DNA of 13,096 nt from an uncultured Leptospiraceae bacterium (GTDB lineage Bacteria > Spirochaetota > Leptospiria > Leptospirales > Leptospiraceae). The position numbers and the translations under genes were made by a program. Below the pieces are notes generated by a model. The model ran no database searches, was not told the DNA's origin, and saw nothing but the letters and a program-made list of their open reading frames with translations. Positions 6,364 to 12,180 of this stretch are shown piece after piece. Within the stretch, counting starts at the first letter, position 1. The number at the start of each line of letters is the position of its first letter. The stretch spans positions 1-13,096 of the forward strand of contig CALDSP010000053.1 in NCBI GenBank assembly GCA_937924465.1. The letters are read 5' to 3'.

Positions 6364-7142
6364 ACTCTAGTATATACGAGTGCAAAGTCTATCATGAGAG
6401 ATTAAAGCCTAAGTCTCATAAATTTTCTTATGGGATTTATAATTTTTGTATAGATTTAGATGAACTAGAAGATTTATCAAAAAAGTTTTTATTTTTTAGC
6501 AATGAGAAATGGAATTTATTTAGTTTTTATAAAAGAGATCATTTAGATTTTAAACGATCTTCACATAAGGAAAATATTTTATACTTTTTAGAACAAAACA
6601 AAATTCAGCAAAATATCTCTAAGATTTTCTTAGTAACCAACCTGCGGGTTTTAGGCTATACTTTTAATCCCGTTTGTTTTTACTATTGTTATAATAGTTT
6701 GAATGAATTAGAATGCATTTTAATTGAGGTTCATAACACTTTTGGAGAAACTAAGCCTTACATAATTCAAAAGAGTGAATTACAAAATAGCGGTACACAC
6801 TATAAGAGAGAAAAAAAATTTTTTTATGTATCTCCATTCCAAGATCTAGAAACAGAGTTTGAGTTTATTATAAGAGAACCAAATGAAAAATTGCATATAA
6901 ATATAAATGATATTCAAAATAATGAACACGTTTTGTATGCTTCTATAATTGGGACAAGAAAGCCACTAACAAACTGGAAACTTTTATATTACTTTTTTAG
7001 ATTTCCTTTAGTAACCTTGCATATTATTACTCAAATTCATTTTCAAGCCCTGTTGTTATATTTAAAGAAAATCCCTTATTTTAAAAAAAATCAAAACCTA
7101 GAATTACAAAGAGGAGTTTACTATGGAAAAAATCATTTCTAA
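6354..7142 (+). CDS. DUF1365 family protein
   Basis: A 262-residue member of DUF1365 (COG3496), full length. The family blocks are all present in order: YHERLKPKSHKFSYGIYNF (13-31), NLRVLGYTFNPVCFYYCYN (96-114), EVHNTFGETKPYII (125-138), KKFFYVSPFQDLETEFEF (154-171), and a C-terminal stretch with IHFQALLLYLKKIPYFKK (228-245). The C-terminal hydrophobic helices around 210-236 suggest membrane contact. The biochemical role is not settled. The family co-occurs with COG2907 flavoproteins and Cfa-like methyltransferases, and in Rhodobacter the homologous cluster contributes to furan fatty acid formation. ATG at 6354 lies inside the last codons of the flavoprotein gene (10-base overlap) behind AGGAAAGGA. 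It overlaps the methyltransferase gene by 20 bases, so expression is coupled. Confidence 0.88.
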   Translation: MELNSSIYECKVYHERLKPKSHKFSYGIYNFCIDLDELEDLSKKFLFFSNEKWNLFSFYKRDHLDFKRSSHKENILYFLEQNKIQQNISKIFLVTNLRVLGYTFNPVCFYYCYNSLNELECILIEVHNTFGETKPYIIQKSELQNSGTHYKREKKFFYVSPFQDLETEFEFIIREPNEKLHININDIQNNEHVLYASIIGTRKPLTNWKLLYYFFRFPLVTLHIITQIHFQALLLYLKKIPYFKKNQNLELQRGVYYGKNHF

Positions 7143-8394
7143 AACTGGAACCCAAGAGATTGAACAAGTTCAAAGAAAGAATCTTTTTCAAAAGATTTTG
7201 CAAAATGCTTTAAAGCCAATGCAAAAAGGCTCACTTCGAATTTATGAAAATGGGGAGAATGTTTTTACATTTGGAAACCCAAACGATACAAGCACAAACA
7301 TTCATGCAATAATACAAGTTCACAATCTTCGTTTTTATAAAAGAACTGTACTTTTAGGGGATATAGGTTTTGCAGAAAGTTATATGGATAGGGATTGGGA
7401 CACCGATAGCGTTCAAAAAGTAATTTCATGGTTTTTACTGAATGCAGAAAACGGTCCGTCTAACTCTGGCTCAAAAAGATTTTATTTTCACATAAAAATT
7501 ATGAACTTTTTGAATCGGTTGTATCATCTTTATCGAGCAAACACAATCAAAGGAAGCAAAAGAAATATTTCAGAGCATTACGACTTGGGAAATGAGTTCT
7601 ACAAATTGTTTTTAGATCCCACTATGACTTACTCTTCTGCTTACTACAAAACTGGGAATGAAACTTTAGAACAAGCTCAAATTCAAAAGTATGACAACAT
7701 TTGTCAAAATTTAAAAATTAGTTCTCATCATCATATTTTAGAAATTGGAAGTGGATGGGGTGGGTTTAGTTTATATGTTGCTAAAAAATATGGTTCTCGA
7801 ATTACAACTATTACAATTTCTGAGGAACAATATAAGTATACCAAAGAACTTTTTAAAAAAGAAAAAGTGGATCATCTCATAGACGTTCAACTGAAAGACT
7901 ATCGTAAAATTGAAGGACAATATGATAGAATTGTTTCTATAGAAATGTTAGAAGCAGTGGGGGATAAGTATTTTGAAACGTATTTTAAAAAATGCCATGA
8001 AGTTTTAAAACCAAACGGACTCTTGGGTTTTCAAGTGATCACTTCCCCCGACTCCCGTTATAATGAATTTAAAAAAGGAATTGATTTCATTCAAAAATAT
8101 ATTTTTCCCGGCTCTCTTTTACCTTCCATCGCAAGGTTAAATTTAGCTATTAATAGAACAGGCAACTTGCATTTGTATCATATTGATGATATTGGTTTGA
8201 GTTATGCAAAAACTTTAAATGAATGGTTATCTAATTTTGAAAATAATTTACAGTATGTTAGAAAACTTGGGTTTAGTGAAAAGTTTATTCGTATGTGGCG
8301 TTATTATCTAGGATATTGTGCTGGAGCTTTTCAAATGAGAAACATTTCCGTTGTGCAAATGTTTTATACTGGACCAAACAATTTAGAACTGTGA
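7123..8394 (+). CDS. Cyclopropane-fatty-acid-synthase-like SAM methyltransferase
   Basis: A 423-residue member of the CFA synthase family (COG2230), with an N-terminal extension (1-145) before the methyltransferase core as in the longer subfamily. EHYDLGNEFYKLFLDPTMTYSSAY (151-174) is the acyl-chain region signature. ILEIGSGWGG (205-214) is the SAM loop. SIEMLEAVG (272-280) carries the Glu277 equivalent of E. coli Glu239. FQVITSPDSRY (303-313) follows, and Tyr361 matches the active-site Tyr. It should transfer a methyl group from SAM to a double bond of a phospholipid acyl chain, giving a cyclopropane, methyl-branched or methylene product. Two bicarbonate-site positions of E. coli Cfa differ: Cys139 is Ser210 and His266 is Gln304. 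Gln also occurs in plant-type enzymes. GAGGAG precedes the ATG. With the neighbouring flavoprotein and DUF1365 it forms the expected lipid-modification trio. Family firm, product undetermined. Confidence 0.9.
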   Translation: MEKIISKTGTQEIEQVQRKNLFQKILQNALKPMQKGSLRIYENGENVFTFGNPNDTSTNIHAIIQVHNLRFYKRTVLLGDIGFAESYMDRDWDTDSVQKVISWFLLNAENGPSNSGSKRFYFHIKIMNFLNRLYHLYRANTIKGSKRNISEHYDLGNEFYKLFLDPTMTYSSAYYKTGNETLEQAQIQKYDNICQNLKISSHHHILEIGSGWGGFSLYVAKKYGSRITTITISEEQYKYTKELFKKEKVDHLIDVQLKDYRKIEGQYDRIVSIEMLEAVGDKYFETYFKKCHEVLKPNGLLGFQVITSPDSRYNEFKKGIDFIQKYIFPGSLLPSIARLNLAINRTGNLHLYHIDDIGLSYAKTLNEWLSNFENNLQYVRKLGFSEKFIRMWRYYLGYCAGAFQMRNISVVQMFYTGPNNLEL

Positions 8395-8401
8395 GGGGGA
8401 T

Positions 8402-8731
8402 ATGATATTTTTAAAGATTTTGTTTAGTTTTATTTTTATTTTTATGATTTATTCTACAACTAAGGCGTCCTTGGAGTTAAATTTATTTCAACATCTTCCA
8501 ACTCTCATTCAGGACCCTTGGGCAGTCATGACTCTTTATGATGCTTACTTTGCTTTTCTTTTCTTTTATATTTGGGTGTTTTATAAAGAGTCTTCTTGGT
8601 TTTTGAGAGTACTTTGGTTTCTTCTAATTATGATGTTTGGGACAATTGCTATGTCTCTCTATATGCTTATAAAACTATTTACACTAGATAAATTAGATGG
8701 AATAGAAAAACTTCTTTTGAGGGATTCATGA
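8402..8731 (+). CDS. Small membrane protein, DUF1475-like
   Basis: A 109-residue protein with three hydrophobic segments (about 2-20, 45-62 and 68-92). The arrangement DAYFAFLFFYIWVFYKESSW (47-66), then LRVLWFLLIMMFG and IAMSLYMLIKLF, recalls DUF1475, a family of about 110 residues found next to COG2907/Cfa-type genes. The assignment is from memory of that pattern. No catalytic residue is evident; a small partner or scaffold in the membrane is possible. GAGGGGG overlaps the methyltransferase stop and serves the ATG at 8402. Its last four bases (ATGA) are shared with the next gene. Confidence 0.75.
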   Translation: MIFLKILFSFIFIFMIYSTTKASLELNLFQHLPTLIQDPWAVMTLYDAYFAFLFFYIWVFYKESSWFLRVLWFLLIMMFGTIAMSLYMLIKLFTLDKLDGIEKLLLRDS

Positions 8732-9213
8732 AAGAATTTCTTTATAATAAAATAGCTAAACCAATTATTAATTTACTTTTGCAAGGGATCACACCGCAGA
8801 AAATTGCTTTAAGTATTGCTTTTGGGATAAGCTTAGGTATATTTCCTGTGCTTGGTTCTACTGTTATTTTGTGCACTCTTGCAACTTTTCTTTTACGTTT
8901 AAATATAGTAGCCATACAATTGGTGAACTACTTGGTCTACCCTTTACAACTCATTTTATTTATTCCTTTGATTCGATTTGGGGAGTTTTTATTAAATTCT
9001 CAACCCTTTCCCATTTCCATGGAAAAAATTTTCTTCATGCTAAAAGAAGACATTTGGCTTGCAATTCAAACTTTTTGGGTTGCGAATCTTCATGGAATTT
9101 TTGCTTGGTTTGTTATAAGTCCAGTTCTTACTTTCTTAAGTTATATAATAGTTTTACCAATTTTAAAAAGAATTCCACTTCATAAATTTCAAAAACAGGG
9201 TGTTAAAGCATGA
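8728..9213 (+). CDS. DUF2062 membrane protein
   Basis: A 161-residue integral membrane protein of DUF2062. Family features are the amphipathic start followed by GITPQKIALSIAFGISLGIFP (20-40), GSTVILCTLATFLLRLN (43-59) and the NYLVYPLQLILFIPLIRFGE stretch (67-86). A last hydrophobic hairpin (about 110-148) follows. No enzymatic motif is known for the family, and members are sometimes found fused to or beside lipid and glycosyl-transfer enzymes. It is coupled on both sides by four-base ATGA overlaps (8728-8731 and 9210-9213), with GAGGG ahead of its start, so it belongs to the lipid operon. Molecular function unknown; a role in handling or placing modified lipids is only a guess from context. 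Confidence 0.82.
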   Translation: MKEFLYNKIAKPIINLLLQGITPQKIALSIAFGISLGIFPVLGSTVILCTLATFLLRLNIVAIQLVNYLVYPLQLILFIPLIRFGEFLLNSQPFPISMEKIFFMLKEDIWLAIQTFWVANLHGIFAWFVISPVLTFLSYIIVLPILKRIPLHKFQKQGVKA

Positions 9214-10001
9214 TAGAAGTTTTAAAACATTTTCTTTTTGGTTGGCTTTTAGTAGCTATTTTTATGGGTATTTTATGGTACTATGGAAAAAGGAAAAATA
9301 ATTATAACATTGTAGATGTTGCTTGGACTTTTAGTTTAGTGATTTTTGTTTGGGTGTTTTACTTTCTTTGCAATGGGGCTTTTGAAAAAAAAATTCTCAT
9401 TGTGAGTTTGGTAAGTTTTTGGGGTTTTCGTTTGGGTGGATATTTATTTATTACAAGAGTATTAAGTGGTCATAAAGAAGATGAACGTTATGCGTCATTT
9501 CGAGAAAGTTATGGAGAGTATGTTCATAGAAAATTTTTTACAAATATTTTTCAGTTTCAAGGTGCATTGAATGTAGTTTTATCTATTCCTTTTTATTTAA
9601 TTGCAAGCAATCCAAATTCGGAGTTTCATGTTTTAGAATACTTAGGAGTTATTCTTTTTATAGTTGCTCTCATGGGAGAGGCTATTGCCGATTACCAACT
9701 CACTCAATTCAAGAAAAATCCCGAAAACAAAGGGAAAAATTGTGAAGTAGGGCTTTGGTATTATTCTAGGCATCCTAATTATTTTTTTGAATGGCTTGTT
9801 TGGGTGAGTTGGGCTCTTATTAGTTTAGCATCTCCTTATGGTTATGTTGGGCTTATTTCTCCAATTCTTATGTATATATTTTTAACCCGATTTACAGGAA
9901 TACCTATTACTGAAAAATTTATCTTACAAAAAAGAGAAGATATTTATAAAGAATACCAACGTACGACAAGTGCATTTTTTCCATGGTTTAAAAAAGGTTA
10001 G
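9210..10001 (+). CDS. DUF1295 protein (steroid 5-alpha-reductase-like membrane enzyme)
   Basis: A 263-residue multi-pass membrane protein of DUF1295 (COG3752), related to steroid 5-alpha-reductases and isoprenylcysteine methyltransferases. Typical blocks are NIVDVAWTFSLVIFVW (33-48), SFWGFRLGGYLF (69-80), DERYASFRESYG (91-102), ADYQLTQFKKNP (160-171), GLWYYSRHPNYFFEW (181-195) and ITEKFILQKREDIYKEYQR (233-251) followed by FFPWF. The RHPNYFFEW and E-K-x(4)-K-R-x(4)-Y regions form the cofactor-binding C-terminal half in this superfamily, usually for NADPH or SAM. It is last in the operon and starts within the DUF2062 stop (ATGA). An NADPH-dependent C=C reduction or a methyl transfer on a lipid would suit the context, but which one cannot be read from sequence alone. 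A hairpin follows at 10023-10047. Confidence 0.88.
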   Translation: MIEVLKHFLFGWLLVAIFMGILWYYGKRKNNYNIVDVAWTFSLVIFVWVFYFLCNGAFEKKILIVSLVSFWGFRLGGYLFITRVLSGHKEDERYASFRESYGEYVHRKFFTNIFQFQGALNVVLSIPFYLIASNPNSEFHVLEYLGVILFIVALMGEAIADYQLTQFKKNPENKGKNCEVGLWYYSRHPNYFFEWLVWVSWALISLASPYGYVGLISPILMYIFLTRFTGIPITEKFILQKREDIYKEYQRTTSAFFPWFKKG

Positions 10002-10022
10002 AATTGTTGTAATTGCTTAAAA

Positions 10023-10047
10023 AAGATCCACCTAGTAGATGGATCTT
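10023..10047. terminator. Hairpin terminator between converging transcription units
   Basis: AAGATCCA (10023-10030) pairs with TGGATCTT (10040-10047) around a 9-base loop. On the minus strand the stem is followed at once by a T run (GGATCTTTTTT), so it is a good intrinsic terminator for the hydrolase/coiled-coil pair. In the plus direction the stem is followed by ATAGATATTTTT, a weaker tail, for the lipid operon that ends 21 bases before the stem. It sits in a 56-base gap between stop codons at 10001 and 10058. Confidence 0.75.
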
Positions 10048-10057
10048 ATAGATATTT

Positions 10058-10738
10058 TTAAATATTAGGAATTGTTTTTGCTACTTCTTTAAGTTCTTCT
10101 ATTTCTTTTTTCCAATTAGCGATCTCTTTATCAGCCATTGCCTCTTGTTCAGAGCTAAAAGCTTTGTTTTGCTTTGCATACTCAATGAGTTGAATTCTAG
10201 ACTCTAACTCTATAATTTTATAGTCAAAATAAACTTTCTGTGCTTGTGGGGTTATTCCGGGAGTATTGCTTGTTTGAGGTTCTACTCCAACTGCAGCATA
10301 CTTGCCAGAGGAGACGTTACGTGCAAAGAAAGTTTCTACTTCTGTGAAAGTGTTCATTTCTGCGATCACTTTTTCTTCTTGCTCTTTAGTCATTGAAGGT
10401 TTGTATTCATTTAGCACATAAATGTTATTTGGATATGCGCTTGCAAATGCCCTCCATTCCTCTTTCACTTTTTCTCTGTGTTTATCGTCTTTTACACTTT
10501 GAAGAGCTGTAGGCCAAAGAAAAACTGCTTCATCTTCAAGTTTTGCATCCTCTGTGAAAGGAGATGGAGCATCGGGATAAATAGTATCAGAATATCCTTT
10601 ATCTCGAAAGATAGGCATTTCCTCTTTGTTTACATGAGAGGTTGGTTTTTGTTTTTCTTTTTTTGTTGGATATAATAAAATTCCCACCGCAACTAAAGTT
10701 AAAATTCCAAGGGCTAAAATTATCCATTTTTTATCCAT
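10058..10738 (-). CDS. Membrane-anchored protein with C-terminal coiled coil, function unknown
   Basis: A 226-residue protein not assigned to a family. One N-terminal hydrophobic helix (about residues 5-23, after MDKK) with no lipobox or clear cleavage site suggests an inner-membrane anchor with the rest in the periplasm. A flexible Lys/Pro/Ser stretch (25-60) follows. The C-terminal part (about 168-221) is rich in Glu, Lys, Ile and Leu and looks like coiled coil. There is a NTPGITPQAQKV turn (158-169) before it. Its start has a near-ideal ribosome site (AAGGAGGA at about 10742-10749), and it begins 12 bases beyond the hydrolase stop, so the two are co-transcribed. A structural or partner role beside the exported hydrolase is possible but unsupported by motif. 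Confidence 0.75.
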   Translation of the reverse strand: MDKKWIILALGILTLVAVGILLYPTKKEKQKPTSHVNKEEMPIFRDKGYSDTIYPDAPSPFTEDAKLEDEAVFLWPTALQSVKDDKHREKVKEEWRAFASAYPNNIYVLNEYKPSMTKEQEEKVIAEMNTFTEVETFFARNVSSGKYAAVGVEPQTSNTPGITPQAQKVYFDYKIIELESRIQLIEYAKQNKAFSSEQEAMADKEIANWKKEIEELKEVAKTIPNI

Positions 10739-10749
10739 ATATTCCTCCT

Positions 10750-12009
10750 TTAGGTAAATACACTAATGAGCCAAGAAATTACTTGACCAATGATGGTATT
10801 ACTCAAGAAATTTTTGAGATCCACTGGGTTGCGGTTCAAACTGTCATTGTACCAAGCATTGTATTCATTGATTTGTGGAATGTTTAAGTTGTAGCGTGTA
10901 TTGATTGATTTAATTAGTTCATTTGCTAAAACTGTATGTCCATACATATTAGGATGAACACCATCTAAGCCAAACACTCCAGGTTTACCCGGCAGTGGCC
11001 AATGAGCTCTAGCATTTCCCGGACTCCAACCTGTAGAACTTCGGATAGGTCTTCCGTTTTCTCGAATATCATCGAATAAGACCTTTGCATCAGTGAGAGC
11101 AAACCCCATTGCTGTGGCTTGAGCTTTAATCTCATTGTTTAGCATTGTCAAAAAATTATTAATTGTTGCAATTTCGTTTGCATCTAGAACTTGGGAGGGA
11201 TCAGAAACGGAACTTCTATAAAAGGCTTTAAGTCCAGTATAGTTTGCTCTGTTTTGTGGATCTTTGTATTGTTCCAAATAAGCAATTGTAGTTACGTTTG
11301 GAATTGTGAATAAAACTCCCCCACGAATCGTTCCAATAGCTGCCATTCTACGCATAACTTCTCGAATGTCTCTTTTAAAACGAGCTTCATCTAAACAATC
11401 TAAAGAAGTATGTAAAGCAGTGCAAAGAACATGATTGGCTCCCGCTGTTCCAAATAAAAATGTAGGTTTTACTTTTTCCATGATTTCCATTTGCGTACCA
11501 GCATCTCTCAAACCAAATCGATGGAATTTATCGGGTTTTTTGCAATCGGGAACTTGCACCCAACGATAAGTGTAAGTGTACCAATTTTTCCAATACCATT
11601 CTTTTTCCCATTTTTTGGCAGTTATGTCTTCACACTTTCCACTAGTTCTCAAAACAGAAGTATACTCTGCACCAGTGATTCCTGCATGGCTTGGAAGATT
11701 GACAGTTGCTTCATTTCCACCAATTACAGCACTTGCAATGCAGAATGGTCCACAATCTCCTTTTAAAACATCTTCTAAATTTACGAAGGGTCCTTTCAGT
11801 TGATTGTATGTTATGCGCGAGCCAGCCCCTGCTTGCTTAGCAACAAGTACCGGATATGCCCATTCTTGGGTTTTCTTTTCTACAGTAACTCCAAAAAAGC
11901 CTTGGCTTAGTGAATCTCCAATGACTCCCGGACGAGAAAAGAGCTCTGCTTGAGATTGGGCATGTAAGCTACTTATTACAAATGCCAAAATTAAAAAATA
12001 AATTTTCAT
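10750..12009 (-). CDS. Exported SGNH/GDSL-type hydrolase
   Basis: A 419-residue secreted serine hydrolase. The N-terminus (MKIYFLILAFVISSLHAQSQ) is a signal peptide with likely cleavage after the Ala of LHA. The nucleophile motif is GDSLSQG (31-37, Ser33), the oxyanion-hole block is probably GTAGANH (187-193, Asn192), and the catalytic Asp/His pair is in LDGVHPNMYGH (348-358; Asp349, His352). It should cleave an ester or thioester of a lipid or glycan outside the cytoplasm; the substrate is unknown. At 419 residues it is longer than compact GDSL enzymes. An insertion at about 84-170 holds four Cys (86, 90, 126, 156) and a striking Trp/Tyr-rich stretch (134-150); Cys196 and Cys205 follow later. 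The C-terminal 20 residues are hydrophobic and amphipathic. AAGGGGGAG three bases before the ATG is a strong ribosome site. First gene of a two-gene unit. Confidence 0.85.
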   Translation of the reverse strand: MKIYFLILAFVISSLHAQSQAELFSRPGVIGDSLSQGFFGVTVEKKTQEWAYPVLVAKQAGAGSRITYNQLKGPFVNLEDVLKGDCGPFCIASAVIGGNEATVNLPSHAGITGAEYTSVLRTSGKCEDITAKKWEKEWYWKNWYTYTYRWVQVPDCKKPDKFHRFGLRDAGTQMEIMEKVKPTFLFGTAGANHVLCTALHTSLDCLDEARFKRDIREVMRRMAAIGTIRGGVLFTIPNVTTIAYLEQYKDPQNRANYTGLKAFYRSSVSDPSQVLDANEIATINNFLTMLNNEIKAQATAMGFALTDAKVLFDDIRENGRPIRSSTGWSPGNARAHWPLPGKPGVFGLDGVHPNMYGHTVLANELIKSINTRYNLNIPQINEYNAWYNDSLNRNPVDLKNFLSNTIIGQVISWLISVFT

Positions 12010-12160
12010 AAACTCCCCCTTGAAGTTTTTTTGTACTTAAATTCCATTTGAGAAAAAGTTTATTTAGAAGTGCAAGAAAAAATCACTGTTAGATAAAAAT
12101 TTTTAATTGAGGAAAGACCTTACTTTTACAAATATTGCCATTATTTACTTTGCTGCATTT

Positions 12161-12180
12161 GGGGGAGTGACTTCATTTTG
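12161..12180 (+). promoter_or_regulatory. Ribosome site and TTG start of the lipoprotein gene
   Basis: GGGGGAG (12161-12167) lies ten bases before TTG (12178-12180). There is no in-frame ATG or GTG between this site and the signal peptide, whose first residues follow the TTG directly. The spacing is longer than optimal, so the start is probable rather than certain. Confidence 0.5.

Noticed and set aside
6200..6385. Minus-strand open frame across the flavoprotein/DUF1365 junction
   Set aside because: Antisense to two well-supported, overlapping genes; no ribosome site or motif.
8871..9185. Plus-strand open frame of 104 codons within the DUF2062 gene
   Set aside because: Runs in another frame through the DUF2062 gene, whose family pattern and ATGA couplings are convincing; the alternative product is Phe/Ser-rich and unrecognised.
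10478..10887. Plus-strand open frames opposite the coiled-coil protein and hydrolase genes
   Set aside because: Antisense shadows; both minus-strand genes have good ribosome sites and sensible proteins.
11491..11803. Two plus-strand open frames opposite the hydrolase
   Set aside because: Antisense to the hydrolase; products are Ser/Phe/Pro-rich without motifs.
12010..12177. Promoters in the gap between hydrolase and lipoprotein genes
   Set aside because: Only partial -35/-10 matches on either strand, such as TTGAGG near 12107 and TTGCAC on the minus strand, without a good partner at 16-18 bases.
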